Source of the DNA: an uncultured Collinsella sp.
GTDB lineage: Bacteria; Actinomycetota; Coriobacteriia; Coriobacteriales; Coriobacteriaceae
Direction of reading: 5' to 3'
Assembly: GCA_900541015.1 (NCBI GenBank)
Contig: UQIB01000052.1
Location: forward strand, 1-6,133
Length of the DNA stretch: 6,133 nucleotides
In this document: positions 1-5,851 of the stretch, piece by piece
Layout of the letters: every line of letters begins with the position of its first letter
Position numbering within the stretch: the stretch's first letter is position 1
Made by a program: the position numbers and the translations under genes
The notes under the pieces: generated by a model
The model's database searches: none
The model's input: only the letters and a program-made list of their open reading frames with translations
Told to the model about the DNA's origin: nothing

Positions 1-653
1 TCGACCACCACGGCTAGCTGATAGGCAAACACGCCGTCGCTGCGGCGCACCAAAAAGTCGCCGCACTCGGTGGCGAGCGCCTCGCATTGGGCACCATACG
101 TGCGGTCCACGAATTCGACCACATCGTCTGCGAGGTCGTCGACGGCGGGCACGCGCAGGCGCGTGGCCGGAGCGCGCAGGATGCTGCGGCGGGCAACCTC
201 CTCGGCAGAAAGGCCTCTGCAGGCGCCGCGGTAGATGGGCGTGCCGTCGCTGGCGTGCGGCGCGCTCGCGGCGTGGAGTTCGGCACGCGTGCAAAAACAG
301 GGATAGGTGAGGCCGGCGTCTTGCAGCTGGCGCAGGGCATCCTCGTACAGATCCAGGCGATCGTGCTGGTAGTAGGGGCCTTCATCCCATTCGAGCCCCA
401 GCCAGGCCAGGTCGTCAATCAGTTGAGCGGCAAGTTCCGGGCGCTTGCAGCGATCGTCTAGGTCCTCGATGCGCAACACGACGCTGCCGCCTTGGCTGCG
501 GGCCGAAAGCCACGCGCACAGGCAGCTGAACACGTTGCCCAGGTGCATGCGGCCCGAGGGCGACGGGGCAAAACGGCCCACGACGGGGGTGGGCGCTGCC
601 GTTGCTGGTGCGTCCGCGGCGTGTGTTGCTATGTTGCGTGCGTTGATATCCAT
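1..653 (-). CDS. gluQ: Glutamyl-Q tRNA(Asp) synthetase (GluQRS), N-terminal part, cut by left edge
   Basis: GluQRS is a truncated paralogue of glutamyl-tRNA synthetase. It activates glutamate and attaches it to the queuosine at position 34 of tRNA-Asp rather than to the tRNA 3' end. Reading from 653 towards 1 gives 217 open codons with no stop. Residues 26-40 read GRFAPSPSGRMHLGN, the class I nucleotide-binding region with HLGN as the HIGH-type motif. RIEDLD follows at 61-66. C119 and C121 (in PCFCTR), Y141 and C145 (in YRGAC) match the Cys-Cys-Tyr-Cys zinc site of the E. coli enzyme YadB, although the C121-Y141 spacing is longer than I recall there. The DFLVRRSDGVFAYQLAVVVD segment at the cut end is typical of the family. 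The KMSKS-like region and C-terminus lie outside. The ATG at 653 adds about 24 residues before the usual start and has no ribosome binding site. GTG at 581 is an alternative start. A full glutamyl-tRNA synthetase is less likely because of the zinc site and the VVVD segment. Confidence 0.93.
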   Translation of the reverse strand, partial: MDINARNIATHAADAPATAAPTPVVGRFAPSPSGRMHLGNVFSCLCAWLSARSQGGSVVLRIEDLDDRCKRPELAAQLIDDLAWLGLEWDEGPYYQHDRLDLYEDALRQLQDAGLTYPCFCTRAELHAASAPHASDGTPIYRGACRGLSAEEVARRSILRAPATRLRVPAVDDLADDVVEFVDRTYGAQCEALATECGDFLVRRSDGVFAYQLAVVV

Positions 654-666
654 GCGGACGAGTATA
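654..666 (-). promoter_or_regulatory. Putative -10 box and leaderless start of gluQ
   Basis: On the minus strand TATACT occupies 666-661 and ends seven bases before the ATG at 653. That spacing puts the expected transcription start on or next to the A of the start codon. No purine-rich ribosome binding site lies before the ATG. The best-placed -35 hexamer, 17 bp upstream, reads GTCTCC and is a poor match, so the call rests on the -10 box and its distance. Leaderless mRNAs of this geometry are common in actinobacteria. Confidence 0.5.
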
Positions 667-763
667 GCGCGGGGCGCGGTGGGGGAGACGCTGCCGTGGC
701 CTGCAAGTTGCCGAGGCCGCGCGTTGCGCGTGCCGGACCACCGGCTCGACAGCTCGATCGCCG

Positions 764-780
764 CCCGCCCGCCCAACCCC
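764..780 (-). other. Putative G-quadruplex motif
   Basis: The minus strand reads GGGGTTGGGCGGGCGGG, four G-tracts of at least three bases with loops of 2, 1 and 1 bases. Such short loops generally favour a stable quadruplex. It lies about 100 bp upstream of the gluQ -10 box and 10 bp from the 791-826 hairpin. In very GC-rich DNA it could be chance. Confidence 0.45.
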
Positions 781-790
781 TCAAACGACA

Positions 791-826
791 GAAACCCCGG
801 CAGCTCTTCGCAACTGCCGGGGTTTC
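791..826 (-). terminator. Perfect 13-bp hairpin, probable terminator of an unidentified transcript
   Basis: GAAACCCCGGCAG (791-803) and CTGCCGGGGTTTC (814-826) are exact reverse complements around a 10-base loop. On the plus strand the stem is followed by CGCGGAAAAGG, with no T-run. On the minus strand it is followed by TGTCGTTTGA, so the RNA would end in a broken U-rich run (UUUCUGUCGUUU). Minus-strand termination is therefore somewhat better supported. A terminator between two divergent genes has no obvious upstream gene to end. It may close a small RNA, or it may be a structural or protein-binding site. Confidence 0.45.
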
Positions 827-852
827 CGCGGAAAAGGGGGACATGATCCTCA

Positions 853-902
853 AGCGAACGGCAAAGGGGCAAACCGTTTTCGCTCAACTGCTTTATGCCC
901 CT
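853..902. other. Imperfect hairpin with possible H-type pseudoknot
   Basis: AGCGAACGG (853-861) pairs with CCGTTTTCGCT (874-884) if two T residues bulge out, leaving a 12-base loop. Within that loop AGGGGCA (865-871) is exactly complementary to TGCCCCT (896-902), the geometry of an H-type pseudoknot. No gene or known RNA family was recognised here. Confidence 0.3.
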
Positions 903-996
903 CGCTCGCCGGCTTAATCGGCTCACGCCGCGCCCACACAAAGCCGCTACACCTGTGACGGAGCTATGAAGTGGTATCTATTGCCGGAGCGGGCTA

Positions 997-1049
997 TGCC
1001 AAGGAGTGTCCCAGATTGCCGGCAGATAAGGAACGTCCCCAGGTGCCGG
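997..1049 (+). repeat. Dispersed intergenic repeat, copy A (two half-units)
   Basis: TGCCAAGGAGTGTCCC (997-1012) and AAGGAACGTCCC (1028-1039) recur exactly in the copy at 3241-3293. There are two half-units: GGAGTGTCCC, four bases, TGCCGG at 1017-1022; then GGAACGTCCC, four bases, TGCCGG at 1044-1049. The tags are 27 bases apart. The first tag is part of the 8-bp palindrome TGCCGGCA, so CCGGCA (1019-1024) can pair with TGCCGG (1044-1049) across a 19-base loop. It lies upstream of the DUF2207 gene in the same orientation as the two downstream copies. Confidence 0.85.
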
Positions 1050-1149
1050 CCGCGGGCGTGACTTTCGTCCCGTTTGATACTCCGCTGACCTAGATGTTCG
1101 TCACATGAACCCGCAAACGTGGGACAATGACGCTACTGGTATCACAGAC

Positions 1150-1155
1150 AAAGGA
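1150..1155 (+). promoter_or_regulatory. Ribosome binding site deciding the DUF2207 start
   Basis: AAAGGA sits seven bases before the ATG at 1163. The in-frame ATG at 1127, twelve codons upstream, has no purine-rich sequence before it. The 1163 start also puts the signal peptide directly at the N-terminus. Confidence 0.8.
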
Positions 1156-1162
1156 TGTGCCT

Positions 1163-3106
1163 ATGAACGCCCCCGTTGCCAAGACCTGTCGGCAGCGCTG
1201 CCCGTTTGCGCGATTTGCTTCCATTTGCGCGCTCGTCGCGTGCGCGCTGCTGCTGTTGCCCGCCGTTGCACGTGCCGACGGGTATTCCATGACTCAAACC
1301 TATATCGGCGCCACGGTCGAGGCCGACGGCTCGCTGACCGTTGTCGAGGGACGCCAGTTTGATTTCGATGACGACATCAACGGCGTGTTTTGGGAGATCA
1401 ATACGGGCACCAACCAGCAGGGCGGCACGGCGGGCGTCGACGTGCTGAGTGTCGAGGAAGAGGATACCGCGTTTAACAAAGTCGATAGCGCGAACAAGGG
1501 CGACTCTGGCGTCTACACGGTCGAGCAGACCGGTGACGGCGTAAGGATTAAGGTGTTCAGCCCCCACGAGAGCGGCGACAGCGCGATCTATTACGTGAGC
1601 TACACCATGACCGGTGCGGTTATGAACTGGGCCGATACCGCCGAGCTCTACTGGAAGTTCGTGGGCGACGGCTGGTCTGCGGATTCCGACGATGTCGAGA
1701 TGGAAGTGCGCTTCGCAAATGCCGCTGCCGGGACGGCGGCCGTCAAAGGCGATAACTTCCGCGCATGGGGTCACGGTCCGCTGACGGGCGACGTGTCGCT
1801 CGATGAGGACGAGCCCATGGTCACCTATACCATTCCCTGCGTGCATCAGGGCGAATTCGCCGAGGCACGCATCGCCTTCCCTGGCGACTGGGTGCCGCAG
1901 CTTGCCGCTTCGGGCGAAGAGCGCATGTCAACGATCCTGAGCGAAGAGAAGGAATGGGCCGACGAAGCTAACGCCCGCCGCGCTCACGCTCGCATGATTG
2001 CCAATGCACTTGCCGTGCTAAGTGTTGTTGCGGCGGTGGCCTTTACCGGCACAATCGTTATGCTCAAGCTGCGCAAGCGCAAGCCCAAGCCGTTTTTCCA
2101 GGACGAATATTTCCGCGATGTGCCTTCGGCCGACCATCCCGCCGTGCTTTCGGCCCTCATGAGCTGGAACGAGGTGCCCGATCAGGCATATATCGCCACG
2201 CTTATGAAGCTCACCGACGACCGTGTGATCAAGCTGGAGCAGGCGACCGTGACCAAGGCCAAGAAGGGTCTGTTGGGGCGTGAAAAAGAAGAGCAGACGT
2301 ATCGCGTGACGGTGAGTGATGCGGGCTGGAAGTCGGCCAAGGGCATTGACCACATGGTGCTCAAGGTCTTCTTTGCCGGTGCTAAGCCTGACGAGAACGG
2401 TGACCGTTCGCGCACGTTCGACGAGCTGCAGCACTACGTCAAGCAGCACGCTACACCCGTGGGTGATAAGCTCGAGGACTATCAGAACACCGTTAAGGGC
2501 AAGCTGGCCGATAGCGAGTACGTTGCCTCGGACGGCATTGTTGCAATGGTGTTTTGCCTGGTTCTTGGTATCCTGATTGCCTTTGTTCCCGTGGGATCCA
2601 TCTTCTTTACCGATGGCGCACAGGCGAACATTACCGCCGCGGTTATCTCGGTGCCGATTGTGCTGGTGGGTATCGGCGTGGGCCTTACGTTCCGCCGCTT
2701 TACGCCGGAGGGCGCCGAGGTGGCGGCTCGCTGCAAGGCACTTAAGCATTGGCTCGAGGACTTCACGCGTCTAAAGGAAGCCGTCCCCGGCGATCTGGTG
2801 CTGTGGAACAAGCTGCTGGTGATGGGCGTGGCGCTGGGCGTTTCCAAGGAAGTGCTGCGTCAGCTTGCCGAGGCCGTGCCGCCCGAGGTGCGCGAGGCCG
2901 ACGGCTTCTATGACAATTATCCCTGCTACTGGTGGTACTACCATCATTACGGTACCGAGTCCCCGCTCGATTCATTCGATGATGTGTATCACGAGACCAT
3001 CCGTGAGCTGGCGTCGAGTTCCGATAGCTCGAGCGGCGGCGGTGGTGGCGGCTTCTCGGGCGGCGGCGGAGGCGGCGTCGGCGGAGGCGGCGGCGGAACG
3101 TTCTAA
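1163..3106 (+). CDS. DUF2207 domain-containing membrane protein with glycine-rich tail
   Basis: Predicted 647-residue envelope protein of the DUF2207 family, whose biochemical function is unknown to me. Residues 1-38 form a signal peptide: basic N-region, a hydrophobic core at about 19-34, and an A-R-A cleavage site before D39. Residues 39-275 form an acidic, beta-rich extracytoplasmic domain. The first membrane segment at about 279-301 is followed by a basic KLRKRKPKP stop-transfer stretch. A cytoplasmic domain (about 310-455) contains the LMKLTDDRVIKLEQ segment. Two further membrane segments lie at about 457-482 and 490-509. They precede the family-typical TPEGAEVAARCKALKHWLED and LWNKLLVMGVALGVSKEV segments (514-563). 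The C-terminus has an aromatic cluster (582-596) and then glycine runs ending in TF. The gene is alone, flanked by repeats on both sides, with its own terminator. Family assignment is firm; start choice rests on the ribosome binding site. A membrane-tethered scaffold or peptidase-partner role would be speculation. Confidence 0.9.
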   Translation: MNAPVAKTCRQRCPFARFASICALVACALLLLPAVARADGYSMTQTYIGATVEADGSLTVVEGRQFDFDDDINGVFWEINTGTNQQGGTAGVDVLSVEEEDTAFNKVDSANKGDSGVYTVEQTGDGVRIKVFSPHESGDSAIYYVSYTMTGAVMNWADTAELYWKFVGDGWSADSDDVEMEVRFANAAAGTAAVKGDNFRAWGHGPLTGDVSLDEDEPMVTYTIPCVHQGEFAEARIAFPGDWVPQLAASGEERMSTILSEEKEWADEANARRAHARMIANALAVLSVVAAVAFTGTIVMLKLRKRKPKPFFQDEYFRDVPSADHPAVLSALMSWNEVPDQAYIATLMKLTDDRVIKLEQATVTKAKKGLLGREKEEQTYRVTVSDAGWKSAKGIDHMVLKVFFAGAKPDENGDRSRTFDELQHYVKQHATPVGDKLEDYQNTVKGKLADSEYVASDGIVAMVFCLVLGILIAFVPVGSIFFTDGAQANITAAVISVPIVLVGIGVGLTFRRFTPEGAEVAARCKALKHWLEDFTRLKEAVPGDLVLWNKLLVMGVALGVSKEVLRQLAEAVPPEVREADGFYDNYPCYWWYYHHYGTESPLDSFDDVYHETIRELASSSDSSSGGGGGGFSGGGGGGVGGGGGGTF

Positions 3107-3120
3107 CGGTCCTAAATTAC

Positions 3121-3168
3121 GGGATGGGCTTTTCTCGACAGCCGTCGGGGGAAGCCCATCCCCTTTTT
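3121..3168 (+). terminator. Strong intrinsic terminator of the DUF2207 gene
   Basis: In plus-strand RNA, 3121-3139 pairs continuously with 3144-3162. This makes a 19-bp stem, including three G-U wobbles, around the loop AGCC, followed by C and five U residues. The outer eleven pairs (GGGATGGGCTT with AAGCCCATCCC) are perfect. The wobbles become A-C mismatches on the other strand, so the full fold is specific to rightward transcription. It lies 15 bases after the stop codon. Confidence 0.93.
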
Positions 3169-3183
3169 ATGCGCTACCTACGA

Positions 3184-3230
3184 AGACTGTCCCCAGCGAC
3201 TAGTCATTTAAGAACGTTCCCAACGACTAG
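3184..3230 (+). repeat. Dispersed intergenic repeat, variant copy B1 (GACTAG tag)
   Basis: It has the same layout as the copies at 997-1049 and 3241-3293 but a different tag: AGACTGTCCC, CAGC, GACTAG (3198-3203); then GAACGTTCCC, AAC, GACTAG (3225-3230). The tags are again 27 bases apart. The first tag sits in the palindrome GACTAGTC. CTAGTC (3200-3205) pairs with GACTAG (3225-3230) around a 19-base loop, the same loop length as in the other copies. Confidence 0.75.
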
Positions 3231-3240
3231 GTGTGGTTGC

Positions 3241-3293
3241 TGCCAAGGAGTGTCCCGGGGTGCCGGCATAAAAGGAACGTCCCTAACTGCCAG
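3241..3293 (+). repeat. Dispersed intergenic repeat, copy B2, abutting the GNAT stop codon
   Basis: It shares TGCCAAGGAGTGTCCC, TGCCGGCA and AAGGAACGTCCC with copy A at identical spacing. Tags are TGCCGG (3261-3266) and TGCCAG (3288-3293), 27 bases apart, with the 19-base loop at 3269-3287. One pair of the stem is A-C on the plus strand but a G-T wobble on the minus strand. It ends two bases from the end of the leftward GNAT gene and may form the 3' end of its mRNA. It has no U-run and is not a typical intrinsic terminator. Confidence 0.85.
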
Positions 3294-3295
3294 GT

Positions 3296-3937
3296 TTAGG
3301 CTGTTAGATCGAGTTCGTAGAGGAAGCTTTCGCGCGGCATGTCGTGACGGCGCTCTTCGCGGTTGGCGCGGTGCGTGGCCGTGCGCTTAAAGCCGTGCAG
3401 CTCGTAGAACTTCCACGAGCAGTTGGAGTCGGTGTACAGGTGCGCCCTCGTCGCTCCAAGCGAGGACAGGTGCGAGACCGCGGCATCGAGCAGAACCGTG
3501 CCAACGCCCAGGCCATGGACATCGCGATCCACGGCAAGCAGCGTGACCTCGTTGTCGTGCGGCAACGGGCTGCTCTCGAGCAGGCGGTTGTTGGTTCGGA
3601 TGGTTGCGCGCACAAACGAGAGATACTCGGCGCACGCATCGGGCTCTAGCTCACGCATCTGCGATAGCAGCGCGCGTTCGGTATCCATCCAATGCTCGTT
3701 GATAGTGGCGCCGGAGCTCTGTCCCGCACGCGCGAGCGAAATGCCACGCGCCTGACCGTCGATTACGGCAACCTGTGAAAACGTCGACGACGAAAGGCAA
3801 TAGGCGAGGTCGCACGCGGCCTCAAGGCGGTTGTACTCATCGTTATCCGAATTGTTATGCCAAAGCTGCTGCAGAATCAGCGCGATGGCGTCGAAGTCTT
3901 TGGTATCAAACGGTCGGTAGAGAACCCGCGAGACCAT
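3296..3937 (-). CDS. GNAT-family N-acetyltransferase
   Basis: A 213-residue cytosolic protein predicted to transfer an acetyl group from acetyl-CoA to an amine; the substrate cannot be read from the sequence. Residues 7-26 look like the first strand and helix of the GNAT fold. The acetyl-CoA motif A is VTLLAVDRDVHGLGVGTVLL (131-150). Its pyrophosphate loop HGLGVG (141-146) has His where Gln or Arg is usual. Motif B is represented by LYTDSNCSWKFYELHGFKRT (167-186), with Y179 a candidate for the family's common catalytic tyrosine and the usual GF strand start. The middle (about 62-125) is longer than in minimal GNATs. The start ATG at 3937 is preceded by AGAGG with a four-base gap. It is transcribed divergently from purH and converges on the DUF2207 gene; neither neighbour points to a substrate. 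It has no intrinsic terminator of its own. Confidence 0.88.
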   Translation of the reverse strand: MVSRVLYRPFDTKDFDAIALILQQLWHNNSDNDEYNRLEAACDLAYCLSSSTFSQVAVIDGQARGISLARAGQSSGATINEHWMDTERALLSQMRELEPDACAEYLSFVRATIRTNNRLLESSPLPHDNEVTLLAVDRDVHGLGVGTVLLDAAVSHLSSLGATRAHLYTDSNCSWKFYELHGFKRTATHRANREERRHDMPRESFLYELDLTA

Positions 3938-4214
3938 GGTGCCTCTTTCTTTTGCGGATGCATATCGAGCACAGTTCTACCACGCCATTGGCATCTAATT
4001 ATGGTGCCCCTGTGTTCCATGAACTCACCGTGCCCGGTGCCATGCCCATCCCCTCCGCTCGCAAACTTTTTCTGCACATGCGCCCGTTGCGGGGTGCATC
4101 GATGCGCTCGATGCGCTACATTAAATCAGTATTTTCAATGCCGCTGCGCGAGCGCTGCAGATCGACGTATCACCGACTCACAGAGCACGGCGGCGTACCA
4201 GACAGGAGGACTGC
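3938..4214. promoter_or_regulatory. Divergent control region between the GNAT gene and purH
   Basis: This 277-base stretch must carry both promoters. The relatively AT-rich run at 4117-4138 (TACATTAAATCAGTATTTTC) is the most promoter-like segment for purH, with TACATT or TATTTT as -10 candidates, but no good -35 hexamer is correctly spaced. The perfect palindrome GCATCGATGC (4096-4105) overlaps a tandem duplication of TCGATGCGC (4099-4107 and 4108-4116) just upstream and could be an operator. I saw no purine riboswitch core and no clear PurR box. Confidence 0.4.
4204..4209 (+). promoter_or_regulatory. Ribosome binding site of purH
   Basis: AGGAGG, a full match to the anti-Shine-Dalgarno core, lies five bases before the ATG at 4215. 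It fixes the start and suggests efficient translation. Confidence 0.9.
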
Positions 4215-5822
4215 ATGGGATCTGATGTGAAGATCGCACGCGCGTTGATCTCGGTTACCGATAAGACGGGCGTCGTCGATTTCGCACGGACGCTGGTTGA
4301 CGACTTTGGCGTCGAGATCATCTCTACGGGCGGCACGGCTCGTGCCATCGAGGACGCGGGCATTCCCGTAACCCCCATCGAGGAGTTCACGGGCTATCCC
4401 GAGATGATGGACGGCCGCGTTAAGACCCTGCACCCCAAGGTTCATGGCGCGCTGCTGGCCCGCCGCGATTCCGAGCAGCACATGCAGGAGGCGGCTCAGC
4501 ACGGCATTAAGCTGATCGACCTGGTCGTCGTCAACCTGTACGAGTTCGAGAAGACCGTCGCCAACCCCGAGGTCACCTTCGCGGACGCCATCGAGCACAT
4601 CGACATCGGTGGCCCCTCCATGCTTCGCTCTGCCGCCAAGAACGCCACGAGCGTTACCGTCATTTCCGACCCGGCCGACTATGATGCCGTCCTGGCCGAG
4701 ATGCACGAGACCGGTGGCTGCACCACGCTTTCCACCCGTCGTCGCCTGCAGGTGAAGGTCTACCAGACCACCGCCGCCTACGACACGGCCATCTCCCGCT
4801 GGCTCGCCGCCCAGGCAAGCGACGTGGCGGACACCTCTGCCAAGCTCGAGATTTCGCTGGAGAAGGTCGACGACCTGCGCTATGGCGAGAACCCGCAGCA
4901 GAAAGCCACAGTCTATCGCTTTGCCGAGGGCTGCGAGAACACCGCGAGCTCGCAGTTCCCGCTCGTGGGCTCCAAGCAGATCCAGGGCAAGCCGCTCAGC
5001 TACAACAACTATCTGGATGCCGACGCCGCTTGGAACCTGGTCCGCGAGTTCGACGAGCCGGCCTGCGTAATCCTCAAGCACCAGAACCCCTGCGGTTCCG
5101 CCGTTGCCGAGGACATCACGGCTGCCTACGACCGCGCTTTTGCCTGCGATCCCAAGAGCGCCTTCGGCGGCATCATCGCCTGCAACCGCGAGGTTCCCTT
5201 TGATCTGGTTGAGCACTTTGCCGATCAGAACAAGCAGTTCGTCGAGGTTATCATCGCCCCGAGCTACACCGCCGAGGCGCTCGAGCGCATGGCCAAGCGC
5301 CCCAACCTGCGCGTGTTGGCCACCGGCGGCGTGGACCACGGCGCCCAGGTGGAGCTGCGCTCCATCGACGGCGGCATGCTGGTGCAGGAAGTCGACCATG
5401 TGACCGAGGATCCCGCGACCTTTACGTTCCCCACCGACCGCAAGCCCACCGACGCCGAGATGGCCGAGCTCGAGTTTGCCTGGAAGGTCTGCAAGGGCGT
5501 TAAGTCCAACGCCATCCTGGTCTCCAAGGGTAAGGCCGGCATTGGCATGGGTCCGGGTCAGCCCAACCGCGTTGACTCCGCACTGCTTGCCTGCGAGCGC
5601 GCCGAGGACTTCTGCGAGCGCGAGGGCGTGGAGAAGGGCGGCTTTGCCTGCGCAAGCGACGCATTCTTCCCGTTCCGCGACAACGTCGACGTGCTTGCTG
5701 CACACGGCGTGACCTGCATCATCCAGCCCGGCGGCTCCAAGCGCGACGACGAAAGCATCCAGGCCTGCAATGAGCACAGTATTGCTATGGTGTTTACGGG
5801 CGCTCGCCACTTCCGCCACTAA
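4215..5822 (+). CDS. purH: Bifunctional AICAR transformylase / IMP cyclohydrolase PurH
   Basis: A 535-residue cytosolic enzyme for the last two steps of de novo purine synthesis. It formylates AICAR from 10-formyltetrahydrofolate to FAICAR and then closes the ring to IMP. The N-terminal IMP cyclohydrolase (MGS-like) domain spans about 5-195. It shows ALISVTDKTG (10-19), STGGT (37-41), the FTGYPEMMDGRVKTLHPKVH stretch (58-77) and IDIGGPSMLRSAAKN (129-143). The transformylase domain includes RYGENPQQKAT (222-232), LSYNNYLDADAAW (261-273), and KHQNPCG (288-294) with the K288-H289 pair that corresponds to the catalytic Lys-His. It continues with AFGGIIACNR (316-325), GPGQPNRVDSA (446-456), SDAFFPFRDN (481-490) and QPGGSKRDDE (504-513). 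It ends in the typical FTGARHFRH. Length is close to the usual 510-530 residues, and no key motif is missing. The gene stands alone between its own control region and terminator rather than in a purine operon. Confidence 0.98.
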   Translation: MGSDVKIARALISVTDKTGVVDFARTLVDDFGVEIISTGGTARAIEDAGIPVTPIEEFTGYPEMMDGRVKTLHPKVHGALLARRDSEQHMQEAAQHGIKLIDLVVVNLYEFEKTVANPEVTFADAIEHIDIGGPSMLRSAAKNATSVTVISDPADYDAVLAEMHETGGCTTLSTRRRLQVKVYQTTAAYDTAISRWLAAQASDVADTSAKLEISLEKVDDLRYGENPQQKATVYRFAEGCENTASSQFPLVGSKQIQGKPLSYNNYLDADAAWNLVREFDEPACVILKHQNPCGSAVAEDITAAYDRAFACDPKSAFGGIIACNREVPFDLVEHFADQNKQFVEVIIAPSYTAEALERMAKRPNLRVLATGGVDHGAQVELRSIDGGMLVQEVDHVTEDPATFTFPTDRKPTDAEMAELEFAWKVCKGVKSNAILVSKGKAGIGMGPGQPNRVDSALLACERAEDFCEREGVEKGGFACASDAFFPFRDNVDVLAAHGVTCIIQPGGSKRDDESIQACNEHSIAMVFTGARHFRH

Positions 5823-5851
5823 GTTCCGCCTTGGGACAAAATAATCTCCGC

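Larger units (their letters stand above)
654..1162. other. Gene-free divergent intergenic region with several structured elements
   Basis: About 500 bases separate the divergent gluQ and DUF2207 starts. The short open frames crossing it lack ribosome binding sites and recognisable sequence, and look like chance openings in GC-rich DNA. No tRNA (no TTCGANNC arm), rRNA or T-box motif (AGGGTGG...) was found. It does hold a G-quadruplex motif (764-780), a perfect hairpin (791-826), an imperfect hairpin with possible pseudoknot (853-902) and a repeat copy (997-1049). I found no convincing sigma-70 promoter for the rightward gene. A small RNA, perhaps on the minus strand ending at the 791-826 hairpin, is possible but unproven. 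Confidence 0.6.

Noticed and set aside
87..917. Overlapping plus-strand frames at 87-461, 445-846 and 492-917
   Set aside because: They lie opposite the GluQRS coding sequence or cross the 791-826 hairpin, lack convincing ribosome binding sites and give Arg/Ala/Pro-rich low-complexity products.
1127..1162. Upstream ATG at 1127 as the DUF2207 start
   Set aside because: No ribosome binding site precedes it, whereas 1163 has AAAGGA at seven bases and yields a standard signal peptide.
654..1162. T-box, riboswitch or tRNA in the long intergenic region
   Set aside because: No T-box consensus, no TTCGANNC arm with acceptor pairing and no recognised riboswitch core on either strand.
1142..1846. 234-codon minus-strand frame and a similar 243-codon frame at 2018-2749
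   Set aside because: Both are antisense to the DUF2207 gene and lack recognisable domains; they are codon-bias shadows.
997..3293. Repeats as a CRISPR array
   Set aside because: Units are only paired, the interval contains a conserved core rather than unique spacers, and the copies are 2 kb apart with no cas genes.
3775..4230. Plus-strand frames of 122 and 151 codons across the GNAT-purH control region
   Set aside because: They run antisense into the GNAT gene and over the purH start, with no ribosome binding site and no recognisable sequence.
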